DNA of 64,000 nucleotides, taken from Clostridia bacterium (GTDB lineage Bacteria; Bacillota; Clostridia; Oscillospirales; Acutalibacteraceae). The position numbers were made by a program, and so were the translations under genes. The stretch lies in NCBI GenBank assembly GCA_017415025.1, contig JAFQJH010000004.1, positions 124,001-188,000 of the forward strand. Direction: 5' to 3'. The notes below the pieces were generated by a model. The model did not search any database and was not told the DNA's origin. It saw only the letters and a program-made list of their open reading frames with translations. Of the stretch, positions 41,671 through 51,470 are shown one piece after another. The stretch's first letter is position 1; each line of letters begins with the position of its first letter.

Positions 41671-41699
41671 ATTCTACCATAAGAGGTTTAAAAAAACAA
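41671..41699 (-). promoter_or_regulatory. Promoter of the isomerase/oxidoreductase operon
   Basis: On the minus strand TTGTTT (41694-41699), 17-bp spacer, TAGAAT (41671-41676). Confidence 0.55.
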
Positions 41700-41724
41700 T
41701 ATAAAACTGTTATCTTTGTGCAAT

Positions 41725-42825
41725 TTATCCGTAAATTAAGCTTGAAATTATGGTATTTGACAATAGAAAACCTTTGCGCGTAAGGCTTAATGATTCTTCG
41801 GATATTTCAACCAAGCCGTGTTTCTCAAATTCTCTTGCTTTTTCGAGAATTTTTGCAGAAAAGCTCTGCCCGAAGCGTGCTCTGAAGTCATCAAACACAA
41901 CACCTTCAGCGAGGCGCAGGCGAAGCATAATATACTCCTCCTCACCACCGCCGTCACCGTCGGGTACAGGCTCACAGCCGAGACGGAAGGCATCAATATC
42001 GCGCGGATAAAAAAAGCGTTTGCCGTTGATAAAGGAATGAGCCGAGGGCCCGATGCCGAGGTATTCTTCACAGTTCCAATATTTCAGATTATGCTTACCT
42101 TCAAAGCCCGGCTTTGCAAAATTTGAAATCTCGTAATTGCGATATCCGTTTTCCTCGAGAATATCGCCGAGAAAAGTATACATATCCGCCGTCGCATCCT
42201 CATCGGGAAGGTTCAGCTTTTCGGCATTATTATAATAGTATGTACCTTCCTCCAATTTGAGCATATATGCGCTGATGTGAGGCACATCATTCTTAAGGCA
42301 GAAATCAATCGTTTTTTTGAGACTTTCCGCGGTCTGGTCGGGCACACCGAGCATAACGTCGAGGGTGATGTTACTGATGCCTACACCGCGTGCAGCTTTG
42401 ATACATTCCTCTACCCTTTTGCTGTCAGCTACTCTGCCGAGCTTTCGTCTTTCGCTGTCCACCGCGGACTGCATACCGAGTGAAATTCTGTTCACGCCCG
42501 CCTTTGCAACAGTATCAAAAAAATCATCCTCTGTTGCGGACGGATTGCACTCAACCGTGATTTCGCCGTCAACACCGAAAAGTGCCTTTGCTCTGCGGGT
42601 TATAAGAGCAATGTTGCTTCCACCGAGAAGCGACGGTGTTCCGCCGCCGAAGTAGAGAGTATCCGCCTTCCTGCCGAGCCTATCCGCCCAATGCTCAAGA
42701 CTTTCAAGCACGCAGGCGGTGTAATCGTCAGCCTGTCCGCCGCACATACGCATAGAGTAAAAATCGCAGTAGGGACATTTCGATTTGCAAAACGGAACGT
42801 GAATGTATAAACCGATGTTTTTCAT
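41725..42825 (-). CDS. hemW: HemW-like radical SAM protein
   Basis: 366 residues from the ATG at 42825 (MKNIGLYIHVPFC); AGGTG lies just upstream. The open frame continues another 105 codons, but that stretch overlaps lepA and reads as nonsense. The radical SAM cluster CKSKCPYC gives CxxxCxxC, followed by YFGGGTPSLL and EVNP-like ECNPSA. HemW is a haem chaperone, formerly called oxygen-independent coproporphyrinogen oxidase-like. It follows lepA in the same direction by 55 bases, the usual Firmicutes pair. Confidence 0.93.
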   Translation of the reverse strand: MKNIGLYIHVPFCKSKCPYCDFYSMRMCGGQADDYTACVLESLEHWADRLGRKADTLYFGGGTPSLLGGSNIALITRRAKALFGVDGEITVECNPSATEDDFFDTVAKAGVNRISLGMQSAVDSERRKLGRVADSKRVEECIKAARGVGISNITLDVMLGVPDQTAESLKKTIDFCLKNDVPHISAYMLKLEEGTYYYNNAEKLNLPDEDATADMYTFLGDILEENGYRNYEISNFAKPGFEGKHNLKYWNCEEYLGIGPSAHSFINGKRFFYPRDIDAFRLGCEPVPDGDGGGEEEYIMLRLRLAEGVVFDDFRARFGQSFSAKILEKAREFEKHGLVEISEESLSLTRKGFLLSNTIISSLIYG

Positions 42826-42880
42826 AATATCAGCACCTATTAACAGACGGCAAGTGTCGCCACCCGCCGTCCGTAAAATA

Positions 42881-44692
42881 TTATTCGTCAAGCTTGAGTA
42901 CAGCCATAAACGCTTCCTGCGGAACCTCAACGGTACCGAAGTGGCGCATACGCTTTTTACCCTCTTTCTGCTTTTCGAGAAGCTTCTTCTTTCGAGTGAT
43001 GTCACCGCCGTAACACTTTGCAAGAACGTCCTTACGCATTGCCTTGATTGTCTCACGTGCAATAACCTTGCCGCCGATTGCAATCTGAACGGGAATTTCG
43101 AACATCTGTCTCGGAATATTCTCCTTGAGCTTTTCGGCAATCTTTCTTGCTCTGCCGTAAGCCTTGTCCGAATGGATTATAAATGAAAGCGCATCAACGC
43201 CGTCGCCGTTGAGAAGAACGTCAAGCTTTACAAGATTTGAACGCTCATAGCCCTTTATTTCATAGTCAAAGGAAGCGTATCCCTTTGTTCTGGATTTGAG
43301 AACGTCGAAGAAGTCATAGATAATCTCGTTGAGCGGAAGCTCATAAGCAATGTCAACACGGTCGGGTGTAACATAGGTCATATTCTTGAACACACCGCGG
43401 CGCTCCTGACACAAATCCATAATCGCACCGACATATTCGTTGGGCGCATAGATATTAGCATTCGTAATCGGCTCTTCGCAGAAGTCGATATATGCAGGGT
43501 CGGGATAGTTGGTCGGGTTATCAATTTCCATTACCGTGCCGTCGGTAAGGTGAATACGGTAAACAACGCTCGGAATTGTGGTAACAAGGTCGAGGTCGTA
43601 TTCACGCTCGAGACGCTCCTGAATAATCTCAAGGTGAAGAAGTCCGAGGAAACCGCAACGGAAGCCGAAGCCGAGTGCACCCGAGGTTTCGGGCTCGAAT
43701 GAAAGTGCGGCATCGTTGAGCTGAAGCTTTTCGAGCGCTTCACGCAGATTCTCGTAATCCGCACCGTCTGCAGGATAAACACCACAGAATACCATCGGAT
43801 TTACCTTTCTGTAACCCGGAAGAGGCTCTGTTGCCGGATATTCGGCAGTTGTGACGGTATCGCCGACGCGTGCATCGCCTACGGTTTTGATTGAAGCTGT
43901 GATATAACCAACCTCACCCGAGGTAAGCTCCTTTGCAGATTCCATCGAGGTTGCGCGCATATAGCCGACGTCAACAACCGTAAATTCCGCGCCCGTTGCC
44001 ATCATACGCATTGTGTCGCCCGCCTTGATTTTACCGTCAACAACACGGACATAAACAATAACGCCCTTATAATTATCGTATACAGAGTCGAAAACAAGCG
44101 CACGAAGCGGCTTTGAATCGTCAGAATCAAGCGGTGCGGGAATATCGGAAACAATTTTTTCAAGCACCTGCTCAATGTTCTCGCCCGTTTTTGCGGAAAC
44201 GCGCGGAGCGTTCATACATTCAAGACCGATAACCTCTTCTACCTCGTTCGCAACTCTTTCGGGGTCAGCCGCAGGGAGGTCAATTTTGTTGATTACGGGA
44301 ACGATTTCAAGGTCGTGGTCAAGTGCAAGGTATGTATTTGCAAGAGTCTGCGCCTCGATACCCTGAGATGCATCGACAATCAGCACCGCACCCTCACAGG
44401 CCGCAAGCGAACGCGACACCTCGTAGTTAAAGTCAACGTGACCCGGAGTGTCGATGAGATTGAGCTCATACTCCTCACCGTCCTGCGCCTTATAGTTGAG
44501 CTTAACCGCGTGCGCCTTGATTGTGATACCTCTTTCTCTTTCGAGGTCCATATCGTCAAGAAGCTGTTCTGTCATATCGCGCACAGCGACGGACTGCGTC
44601 TTTTCAAGAAGGCGGTCGGCAAGTGTTGACTTGCCGTGGTCAATATGCGCAATGATAGAAAAGTTTCTTATGTTTTCTTTTTTAGCTGCCAA
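42881..44692 (-). CDS. lepA: Elongation factor 4 (LepA)
   Basis: 603 residues from a TTG start (GAGGTG-ATAAC-TTG). LepA is a ribosome-binding GTPase that affects initiation and back-translocation. All GTPase motifs are canonical: [14 protein letters not shown] (~16), DTPGHVDF with the catalytic His, NKIDLP; then domains II, III and V and the LepA-specific C-terminal domain ([31 protein letters not shown]). It has its own promoter and is cotranscribed with hemW. The 385-base gap upstream also holds the divergent G5/3D gene's promoter. Confidence 0.97.
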   Translation of the reverse strand: MAAKKENIRNFSIIAHIDHGKSTLADRLLEKTQSVAVRDMTEQLLDDMDLERERGITIKAHAVKLNYKAQDGEEYELNLIDTPGHVDFNYEVSRSLAACEGAVLIVDASQGIEAQTLANTYLALDHDLEIVPVINKIDLPAADPERVANEVEEVIGLECMNAPRVSAKTGENIEQVLEKIVSDIPAPLDSDDSKPLRALVFDSVYDNYKGVIVYVRVVDGKIKAGDTMRMMATGAEFTVVDVGYMRATSMESAKELTSGEVGYITASIKTVGDARVGDTVTTAEYPATEPLPGYRKVNPMVFCGVYPADGADYENLREALEKLQLNDAALSFEPETSGALGFGFRCGFLGLLHLEIIQERLEREYDLDLVTTIPSVVYRIHLTDGTVMEIDNPTNYPDPAYIDFCEEPITNANIYAPNEYVGAIMDLCQERRGVFKNMTYVTPDRVDIAYELPLNEIIYDFFDVLKSRTKGYASFDYEIKGYERSNLVKLDVLLNGDGVDALSFIIHSDKAYGRARKIAEKLKENIPRQMFEIPVQIAIGGKVIARETIKAMRKDVLAKCYGGDITRKKKLLEKQKEGKKRMRHFGTVEVPQEAFMAVLKLDE

Positions 44693-44724
44693 GTTATCAC
44701 CTCAGTAGTATATATAACTGATGT

Positions 44725-44753
44725 ATTATACCATAAAAAATATAATTCTTCAA
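44725..44753 (-). promoter_or_regulatory. Promoter of lepA-hemW
   Basis: On the minus strand TTGAAG (44748-44753), 17-bp spacer, TATAAT (44725-44730). Confidence 0.65.
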
Positions 44754-44791
44754 TCCAATTATCATAAATAATAGGTAAAATGAGTATGATA

Positions 44792-44838
44792 TTACAAAAG
44801 TTACAATTTGGTTATCGTTTGTAACTTTTTGTAACTTT
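44792..44838. promoter_or_regulatory. Symmetric array of four TTACAA half-sites
   Basis: TTACAA at 44792 and 44801, then its complement TTGTAA at 44819 and 44829. The central pair forms a 10-bp inverted repeat (AAAGTTACAA-12-TTGTAACTTT). It lies between the divergent lepA and G5/3D promoters and is a candidate protein binding site. No hairpin terminator tail fits. No gene is seen in this 385-base gap. Confidence 0.45.
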
Positions 44839-44956
44839 TTATGTTTTGCACAAACAAAACAGCATTTTTGTTCCGAAATAGAATTATTTTTAAAGTAAAT
44901 CCGCTTTTTCGCACAGAAAATGAAGCAAAATGAACAAAATTAATCGTTTTTTCAAT

Positions 44957-44985
44957 TTGACAAACACCCACACTCTACATATAAT
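44957..44985 (+). promoter_or_regulatory. Promoter of the G5/3D gene
   Basis: Perfect TTGACA (44957-44962), 17-bp spacer and perfect TATAAT (44980-44985). Confidence 0.85.
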
Positions 44986-44991
44986 GGGGAG

Positions 44992-45062
44992 GCTGTCGGC
45001 GATGTATTATATCGTTTTCCCATTATTTTGTTTTCCGCCGACGCAGGGCGAACAGCCCTGAT
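44992..45062 (+). promoter_or_regulatory. Structured leader of the G5/3D gene
   Basis: GTCGGCG (44995-45001) can pair with CGCCGAC (45036-45042), then CAGGGC-GAACA-GCCCTG forms a second perfect stem (45044-45060) directly before AAAGGAG. Genes of this kind are often controlled by the c-di-AMP riboswitch (ydaO type), but this ~85-base leader is too short for it and lacks its core. Confidence 0.45.
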
Positions 45063-45077
45063 AAAGGAGTTAATTTT

Positions 45078-46340
45078 ATGGATACTATTAAAAAGATTGG
45101 CAAGGCGATTGCTAAATCCAAGGTAAAAATTATTATGCTGACGATTATCGCAATCTTCTGTGCAGCTACAATCTATGCCGCTGCTGCTAATTCGGTAACG
45201 GTTACACTTGACATTGACGGTCAGGTTACACGAGTAACAACAATGCGTGAGGATGCACACGAAATCCTCGCTCAGGCAGGTGTTACACTCGCTGAAAACG
45301 ACCTTCTTGACCTTGACGGCTTTACGGGCGGCGACAATTCCGTCATCAAAATCTACAAGGCTTATAACATCAAGGTTTCCGTCAACGGCGGTGAGGCTGT
45401 AAGCTGTGTCGGTAACGGCTCGGTCGGCTTTGCGCTTATTGAAAACGGATTTAAGCTCAATGACGGTGACGACATCAATTACGATAAGAATGACAGACTC
45501 TTCGAGGGTATGGAAATTGAAATCAAGCGTGCTTTCCCCGTTCACATTGTTGCTGACGGTGAGACCGTAACGGTAAACCTTGCAAGCGGTACGGTAAGCG
45601 ATGCACTTGATAAGGCTGTTATCACAATCGACGATGACGATATCATCTCAAAGCCTCTTGATACACCTCTTGAAAAAGACCTTACGGTAAGAATTACGCG
45701 CGTTGCCTTCGTTGACAGAACAGAAACGGTTGAAATCCCCTTCAAGACAGTCAAGAAGGAATCAGCTTCAATGTATACTGACCAGTACAAGGTTGAAAAG
45801 AAGGGCGTTAAGGGTCAGAAGACTATCACTTACAGCGAAAAATTCGTTGACGGTGTTCTCACCGAGTCAACTGCAGTAAACACTGTTGTTGAAAAAGAAC
45901 CCGTTGACGAAATCAGAACAGTAGGCACAAAGAAGCGCAAGGCGGCAGTTTCGGGCGTTACGCTCGCAAACGGTAAGAAAACAATCTCAACTCTTACACC
46001 TCCCGCAAGCCTTCAGCTTGATGCAAACTACGTTCCCGTTTCATATAAGAAAAAGATTGTCGGCACTGCATCCGCTTATTCGGGCGGCGGAAGAACTGCA
46101 ACAGGTAAGGGTGTAAGACCCGGCTACATCGCTGTTAACCCCAAGCAGATTCCCTACGGCACAAAGATGTGGATTGTTTCCAACGATAAGAAATACGTCT
46201 ACGGCTACGCTTCAGCCGAGGATACAGGCGGCTTCACAAAATGGACAGGCAGCCGTGCTACACTTTGCGACCTTTACTTCCCGAACTCGTCTTCAATGTA
46301 CGCTTTCGGCAGAAGAACAGTTACAATTTATATTCTCTGA
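45078..46340 (+). CDS. G5/3D-domain cell-wall protein (YabE/YuiC-like)
   Basis: 420 residues. A membrane helix at ~18-38 (KIIMLTIIAIFCAATIYAAA), three DUF348 repeats (~40-85, 95-140, 154-200), a G5 domain (~205-290) and a C-terminal 3D domain (~330-420). 3D domains are double-psi barrels of the MltA/RlpA lytic transglycosylase type; similar proteins act as resuscitation-promoting factors or spore-cortex enzymes. Of the three Asp that name the domain, one is Asn here (AVNPK at ~354), while EDTGG (Asp382) and CDLYF (Asp398) are kept. AAAGGAG lies upstream of the ATG, and a strong terminator follows. Confidence 0.9.
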   Translation: MDTIKKIGKAIAKSKVKIIMLTIIAIFCAATIYAAAANSVTVTLDIDGQVTRVTTMREDAHEILAQAGVTLAENDLLDLDGFTGGDNSVIKIYKAYNIKVSVNGGEAVSCVGNGSVGFALIENGFKLNDGDDINYDKNDRLFEGMEIEIKRAFPVHIVADGETVTVNLASGTVSDALDKAVITIDDDDIISKPLDTPLEKDLTVRITRVAFVDRTETVEIPFKTVKKESASMYTDQYKVEKKGVKGQKTITYSEKFVDGVLTESTAVNTVVEKEPVDEIRTVGTKKRKAAVSGVTLANGKKTISTLTPPASLQLDANYVPVSYKKKIVGTASAYSGGGRTATGKGVRPGYIAVNPKQIPYGTKMWIVSNDKKYVYGYASAEDTGGFTKWTGSRATLCDLYFPNSSSMYAFGRRTVTIYIL

Positions 46341-46345
46341 TTATG

Positions 46346-46373
46346 ACGGAGTGCAGGAATGCACTCCGTTTTG
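46346..46373 (+). terminator. Terminator of the G5/3D gene
   Basis: ACGGAGTGC (46346-46354) pairs with GCACTCCGT (46361-46369), followed by TTTG. Confidence 0.85.
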
Positions 46374-46428
46374 ACTTTTATGCGCTTATATAGTATAATC
46401 TACAAAAAAACGAGGGCAGGTGAAACGG

Positions 46429-47628
46429 ATGAAGCTGACCGAAAAAGCCAAGGAAAATATAATATTTTTCGTCACGTTCATTTTGCTGTGCCTTACTGCG
46501 CTTAATTTTATTTTGCAAAGGGATTTCACCCAACTCGTTGACAATGAATACTATCCTCTCTACGTTGTAAATTACGATTGCGGTTTCAGCTCGCGATTGC
46601 TTGTCGGCGCGGTGTTTTCGCTTTTCTTCGGAGAAACGCTCAGCGTAGAAGCCCTTACAACGGTGCTGTTTGCAGTTTATCTGCTGTTGTGTCTGTGTCT
46701 GAGTCTTTTCATCAACAATTATCTGAAAAACACGGAAATTGAAGCAATCGGCATCTACGCGGCATTTATTATTGTCAGTCCCGCCTTCGTCAGCGTGCTC
46801 AACTATTTCGGCATACTTGATATTTTCTGGTTTTTCTGCGCTATGGGTGCACTTGCAGCCGTTGACAAAAAAGGTTGGCGGTGGCTCGTACCCGTGTTCT
46901 GTATAATCGGTCTTGCAATTCACGAGGTTTTCCTCACGACCTACCTCCCCGTGATTGCGATTGCGGTGCTTTATCAGTTCATCAAAAAGCCTTGCGCAAA
47001 TAATTTTGTTTTTATTGCCGTATGCGCGGTTGTTGTCGGCGCAGCTTCAGTTTATTTTCTTTTCCTCGGTGACGGAACAATGAAAATGACGGCTGACGAG
47101 ATGGTAGCTTTTGCTCGCAACCGACTTGATTCAAGCGGCAGTAACTTCGACGATTGGTATATGCGCTCGGTTTTCTTCTGGGAAATTCCCAACGTTGAAG
47201 AATACGAGGGCTTTTCAGGATATCTGCAGTATAACCTTGTCGAATGGCTGAAGACAAACCCCTCTGCTATTCAGACTATCGTGTTTTTCGCCGTTTCGAA
47301 TATTATCAGCAGTATCCCGTTTATATATCTGATTTCAAAAGCTTTCAGAAAAGCGGAAAAGCCCGCGATAAAGTTCATTTATTTCTGTTCGATGATGACT
47401 GTACCTCTTCTGCTCACGCAGATATTCTTCTCAACGGACACGGAAAGATTTTCAATGCATTGGCTGACGGTTATGCTCTTTGTTCTGCTGTTTTTCATCA
47501 GAGAAAAGGACAGCGCATTCCGCCTTGCCTTTGAGGAAGCAAAGCAGAAGCTTTCCGAAAACAAAATCTCACTTGCCCTTTTCGGCATCGCCGCGGCAAG
47601 AATTATTCTTTCGGGGGTGAGATTTTGA
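46429..47628 (+). CDS. Polytopic membrane protein of unknown function (first of a pair)
   Basis: 399 residues from the ATG at 46429 (AGGTGA upstream; an in-frame GTG at 46420 would bury that site). About ten membrane helices. After helix 1 an outer loop has DNEYYPLYVVNYDCGFSSRL, with the pattern GFSSRLLVG seen in several glycan-related membrane families with GT-C-like layout. A large loop (~205-245) is rich in Asp, Asn and Trp. The evidence for a glycosyltransferase is thin. Its stop overlaps the next gene's TTG start (TTGA), so the two are coupled. Confidence 0.65.
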   Translation: MKLTEKAKENIIFFVTFILLCLTALNFILQRDFTQLVDNEYYPLYVVNYDCGFSSRLLVGAVFSLFFGETLSVEALTTVLFAVYLLLCLCLSLFINNYLKNTEIEAIGIYAAFIIVSPAFVSVLNYFGILDIFWFFCAMGALAAVDKKGWRWLVPVFCIIGLAIHEVFLTTYLPVIAIAVLYQFIKKPCANNFVFIAVCAVVVGAASVYFLFLGDGTMKMTADEMVAFARNRLDSSGSNFDDWYMRSVFFWEIPNVEEYEGFSGYLQYNLVEWLKTNPSAIQTIVFFAVSNIISSIPFIYLISKAFRKAEKPAIKFIYFCSMMTVPLLLTQIFFSTDTERFSMHWLTVMLFVLLFFIREKDSAFRLAFEEAKQKLSENKISLALFGIAAARIILSGVRF

Positions 47629-48473
47629 CAGACCTTAACAAGAGGGAAAAATTAATTGCCGTTATCTGTTATCTTGCCTATTCCGCCGTGCTCACCCTTC
47701 AGCGGCACGAACCGTTTGCACTGATTTATTTTGCTTTTGTTGCACTTACTGTTTTCTTCGCTGACAAGCTGATAAAAAGTGATACGATAAAATGCAAAAC
47801 TCTTACCGCATTCTTTATAACCGCTGTCGGATATCAGACAACGTTTGAAATTTTTTATTCCATACACAACGATTTCAAGCAGATTTTATCTGCGGTTGCC
47901 GTTGCCGTTTTTTACGGCTGTGTTTTTATGCTGACGGATAAAAGCAGGCTGCCGTGGTGCATCGGCGCAGTGCCCGTGCTATGCGCACTGAACGTCAGAA
48001 TCGCAATCGGATTTTGCGTTCTTTTGCTTTGCCTGTCGGTGATGTCACTCGGCAAGAAAGCGGAGAAAATCAACCTTATCTCAACGGCAATCAGCGCGGC
48101 AGGTCTTATTGCCTGCATTATTATTGCGCTGACAGCGGACGGATATTTTCTCGAAAACAGCCGTTATCTTCTTGAAAGATTCAAAAATCCCGTTTTTCTT
48201 ATTATAATTGCAGCTTACCTTGCTGTGAAGCTGATTCAGAACAAGGCCGTGAGTACCGCAAAAATCTGCATCTGCCTTGCGCTGACGGTTGCCGTGACGG
48301 TTTTTGCAACTCTCACGCTCGGCTGGACGGTATTCGCACTGATGAGCCTGTGTTTGCCTTTATTGCTCGGTCTTGTCTGCCTTAATGACAGCCGCACAGC
48401 AAGCGCAATCAGGTCGGATTTTGAGAAAAACAAGCTCATATTTATTGCAGTAATCATCTGCTCCTTACAATAA
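47625..48473 (+). CDS. Polytopic membrane protein of unknown function (second of a pair)
   Basis: 282 residues from a TTG start; GGGGGTGAG lies just upstream. Eight or nine membrane helices with very short loops, little charge and no motif that I recognise. Overlap with the preceding gene suggests a two-protein membrane complex. A hairpin terminator follows at 48475-48498. Confidence 0.65.
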   Translation: MTDLNKREKLIAVICYLAYSAVLTLQRHEPFALIYFAFVALTVFFADKLIKSDTIKCKTLTAFFITAVGYQTTFEIFYSIHNDFKQILSAVAVAVFYGCVFMLTDKSRLPWCIGAVPVLCALNVRIAIGFCVLLLCLSVMSLGKKAEKINLISTAISAAGLIACIIIALTADGYFLENSRYLLERFKNPVFLIIIAAYLAVKLIQNKAVSTAKICICLALTVAVTVFATLTLGWTVFALMSLCLPLLLGLVCLNDSRTASAIRSDFEKNKLIFIAVIICSLQ

Positions 48474-48474
48474 C

Positions 48475-48503
48475 AAGCATCTTCTGCGGAAGGTGCTTTT
48501 TGT
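48475..48503 (+). terminator. Terminator of the membrane-protein pair
   Basis: AAGCATCTTC (48475-48484), TGCG loop, GAAGGTGCTT (48489-48498) with one wobble, then TTTGTTTT. Confidence 0.8.
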
Positions 48504-48584
48504 TTTGCTGTTATTTTGACAAAACAATAACAAAATAACCACATTTTGCGTTTTGTCAAAGCCGTTATTCATATACTTTGATTA

Positions 48585-48613
48585 TTGACAGTTTTTGCAT
48601 ATTGGACTATAAT
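48585..48613 (+). promoter_or_regulatory. Promoter of glyQS
   Basis: Perfect TTGACA (48585-48590), 17-bp spacer, perfect TATAAT (48608-48613). It leaves a leader of only ~43 bases, too short for a T-box. Confidence 0.85.
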
Positions 48614-48662
48614 TTACGATAGCATATTATGAATTTTATATAATGAGGGAGAATTGGTTTTT

Positions 48663-50045
48663 ATGCTTTCCAACACAGAAAAGACAATGGAAAAAATCGT
48701 CGCTCTCTGCAAGGGCAGAGGCTTTGTCTACCCCGGCAGTGAGATTTACGGCGGACTTTCAAACTCTTGGGATTTCGGCCCTCTCGGCGTTGAATTCAAG
48801 AACAACGTTAAACGCGCATGGTGGCAGAAATTCGTTCAGGAAAACCCGTATAATGTAGGTCTTGACTCTGCAATCATTATGAATCCGCAGATCTGGGTTG
48901 CTTCAGGTCACGTCGGCGGCTTCTCTGACCCGCTTATGGACTGTAAGGACTGTAAGACACGTCACAGAGCAGACAAGCTTATTGAGGATACAGGCGTTAA
49001 TCCCGCAGGCTGGAGCTTTGAGGAGATGAGCAAGTACATCGCTGATAACGGTATTGTATGTCCCGATTGCGGCGGTCAGAACTTTACGGACATCCGTAAG
49101 TTCAACCTTATGTTCAAAACCTTCCAGGGCGTTACGGAGGATGCAAAGAACGAGCTTTACCTTCGTCCCGAAACTGCACAGGGTATCTTCGTAAACTTCC
49201 AGAACGTTCAGCGTACAACCCGCCGCAAGGTTCCCTTCGGTGTTTGTCAGATAGGTAAATCCTTCAGAAACGAAATCACTCCGGGTAACTTCATTTTCCG
49301 TACACGTGAGTTTGAGCAGATGGAGCTTGAATTCTTCTGCAAGCCCGGCACGGAGCTTGAGTGGTTCTCATATTGGAAGGACTATTGCCACAAGTGGCTT
49401 CTTTCACTCGGCATCAGAGAGGAAAATCTCCGTCTTCGCGACCACGAGCAGGAAGAGCTTTCACACTATTCAAACGCAACAACAGACTTCGAGTTCCTCT
49501 TCCCCTTCGGCTGGGGCGAGCTCTGGGGCGTTGCTTCAAGAACAGACTTTGACCTTACACAGCATCAGAACACATCGGGCAAGGGTCTTGAATACTTCGA
49601 CCAGACAACAAACGAGAAGTATCTTCCCTACGTTATCGAGCCGTCACTCGGTGCTGACCGTGTAACACTCGCATTCCTTTGCGACGCTTACGACGAAGAG
49701 GTTGTTGATGCAGAAAAGGGCGACACAAGAGTTGTTCTCCGCTTCCACCCTGCTCTTGCTCCCATTAAGGCGGCAGTTCTTCCCCTTTCAAAGAAGCTCA
49801 ACGATAAGGCTGAGGAAGTTTACGCTATGCTTTCAAAGAACTTTATGGTTGAATTTGACGATGCAGGCTCAATCGGTAAGCGTTACCGCCGTCAGGACGA
49901 AATCGGCACACCGTTCTGCATCACCTACGACTTTGACTCGATTGAAGACGGCTGTGTAACAATCCGTGACCGTGACACAATGGCTCAGGAGCGTATCGCA
50001 ATTGACAAGCTTTGTGAATATATCAGGGAAAAAATCACATTTTAA
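48663..50045 (+). CDS. glyQS: Glycyl-tRNA synthetase, single-chain alpha2 type
   Basis: 460 residues. The enzyme charges tRNA-Gly using ATP. Class II motifs: [20 protein letters not shown] at the N-terminus with GPLG, motif 2 in [20 protein letters not shown] and motif 3 [10 protein letters not shown] (~345), then the anticodon-binding domain. It is the dimeric type. [13 protein letters not shown] and CPDCGGQN form a zinc-like insertion. The ATG at 48663 is preferred (GGGAG upstream); a TTG three codons earlier is too near. The oxaloacetate decarboxylase series begins 37 bases downstream without a terminator, so read-through is possible. Confidence 0.96.
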   Translation: MLSNTEKTMEKIVALCKGRGFVYPGSEIYGGLSNSWDFGPLGVEFKNNVKRAWWQKFVQENPYNVGLDSAIIMNPQIWVASGHVGGFSDPLMDCKDCKTRHRADKLIEDTGVNPAGWSFEEMSKYIADNGIVCPDCGGQNFTDIRKFNLMFKTFQGVTEDAKNELYLRPETAQGIFVNFQNVQRTTRRKVPFGVCQIGKSFRNEITPGNFIFRTREFEQMELEFFCKPGTELEWFSYWKDYCHKWLLSLGIREENLRLRDHEQEELSHYSNATTDFEFLFPFGWGELWGVASRTDFDLTQHQNTSGKGLEYFDQTTNEKYLPYVIEPSLGADRVTLAFLCDAYDEEVVDAEKGDTRVVLRFHPALAPIKAAVLPLSKKLNDKAEEVYAMLSKNFMVEFDDAGSIGKRYRRQDEIGTPFCITYDFDSIEDGCVTIRDRDTMAQERIAIDKLCEYIREKITF

Positions 50046-50082
50046 TTAGTATAAAGAAATCAGATACAGAAAGGCAGTCGTT

Positions 50083-51459
50083 ATGAACAAGATTAAATTT
50101 ACAGAAACCGTGCTTCGTGACGCTCAGCAGTCACTTATCGCAACAAGAATGTCCTTTGATGACTTTGAGCCCGTTCTTGCAGAGCTTGACAAGGCAGGCT
50201 ACTACTCACTCGAGTGCTGGGGCGGTGCAACATTTGACTCCTGCCTTCGTTACCTTAACGAGGATCCGTGGGAGAGACTCCGCAAAATCCGTAAGGCTTG
50301 CCCGAACACAAAGCTCCAGATGCTTCTTCGCGGTCAGAATCTTCTCGGCTATAAGCACTATCCCGACGACGTTGTAAGAAAGTTCGTTGAGAAGAGCGTT
50401 GAAAACGGAATTGACATCATCAGAATTTTTGATGCTCTCAATGACGTCCGTAATATCGAGGTTGCAGTTAAGGAGGCTATCCGTTGCGGCGCACACGCAT
50501 CAGGTACAATCTGCTACACACTCAGCCCCGTACACGACATTGATTCATACATCAAGCTTGCCAAGGATATGGAAGCTATGGGTGTTCACTCAATCTGCAT
50601 CAAGGATATGGCAGGTATCATCAGCCCGAAGGAAGCTTACGACCTTATCAAGGCTCTCAAGGCTAACACAAAGCTTCCCATCATCCTTCACACACACTCA
50701 ACAACAGGTCTTGCCGCAATGACTCTTCAGAAGGCTGCAGAAGCAGGCGTTGACGTTATCGACACAGCGATCTCCTGTATGTCAGGCGGTACATCACAGG
50801 CGGCAACCGAAACAATGAACTATGTTCTTACACAGAACGGCTTTGAGACAGGTCTTGACACAAAGGTGCTCAAGAACATCAACGATTTCTTCAAGCCCGT
50901 ACGTGCAAAGGCTCTCGAATCAGGTCTTCTCAACCCCGTTGTTCTTGCAACAGATACAGACGCTCTGAGCTATCAGGTTCCCGGCGGTATGCTTTCAAAC
51001 CTTGTTGCACAGCTTACAGCACAGAACAAGATGGATAAGTTCGAGGAAGTTCTTCAGGAAGTTCCGAAGGTACGTGCTGACCTCGGTTATCCGCCGCTCG
51101 TTACTCCTATGAGCCAGATGGTCGGTGTTCAGGCTACGCAGAACGTTCTTCTCGGCAAGTACAAGAACGTTTCAAAGGAAGTCAAGAACTACGTCCGCGG
51201 TGAATACGGTAAGGCTCCCGGCGAAATCGACAAGGATCTTATCACAAAGGTTCTCGGCGACGAGAAGCCCATCGAAGGCAGATTCGCAGACTCTCTTCCT
51301 GCAGGCTTCGAGGCTGCAAAGGCAGAAATCGGTGCAAAGGCAAAGAGCGAAGAGGACGTGCTTTCTTACATTGCTTTCCCCGCACAGGCAGAGGCTTTCT
51401 TCGACAAGAGAGACGAGCTTGAGAGAAACACCTTCAGATACACCATCAGAGAAGTATAA
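50083..51459 (+). CDS. oadA: Oxaloacetate decarboxylase alpha-type carboxyltransferase
   Basis: 458 residues, DRE-TIM barrel family of OadA/pyruvate carboxylase subunit B. It moves CO2 from oxaloacetate to biotin. Seen: ETVLRDAQQSLIATR, ECWGGATFDSCL, MLLRGQNLLGY, RIFDALND, CIKDMAGIISP with the metal-binding Lys, and LHTHSTTG with two His ligands. It ends without a biotin domain; biotin is carried by the separate small proteins downstream. Malonyl- or methylmalonyl-CoA decarboxylase alpha subunits belong to another family, so oxaloacetate (or a similar 2-keto acid) is the best substrate guess. It heads the set of membrane subunits. Confidence 0.9.
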   Translation: MNKIKFTETVLRDAQQSLIATRMSFDDFEPVLAELDKAGYYSLECWGGATFDSCLRYLNEDPWERLRKIRKACPNTKLQMLLRGQNLLGYKHYPDDVVRKFVEKSVENGIDIIRIFDALNDVRNIEVAVKEAIRCGAHASGTICYTLSPVHDIDSYIKLAKDMEAMGVHSICIKDMAGIISPKEAYDLIKALKANTKLPIILHTHSTTGLAAMTLQKAAEAGVDVIDTAISCMSGGTSQAATETMNYVLTQNGFETGLDTKVLKNINDFFKPVRAKALESGLLNPVVLATDTDALSYQVPGGMLSNLVAQLTAQNKMDKFEEVLQEVPKVRADLGYPPLVTPMSQMVGVQATQNVLLGKYKNVSKEVKNYVRGEYGKAPGEIDKDLITKVLGDEKPIEGRFADSLPAGFEAAKAEIGAKAKSEEDVLSYIAFPAQAEAFFDKRDELERNTFRYTIREV

Positions 51460-51470
51460 GGAGGCCAAAA

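Noticed and set aside
42838-42872. Terminator between lepA and hemW
   Set aside because: GACGGC/GCCGTC can pair but no U-run follows; the genes look cotranscribed.
42826-43140. 105-codon N-terminal extension of the HemW frame
   Set aside because: It overlaps lepA, is Arg/Ser-rich and unlike HemW; the ATG at 42825 has a ribosome binding site and the normal N-terminus.
44992-45077. c-di-AMP (ydaO-type) riboswitch before the G5/3D gene
   Set aside because: The leader is too short and lacks the conserved core.
48614-48662. T-box upstream of glyQS
   Set aside because: The promoter leaves only ~43 bases of leader, too short for a T-box.
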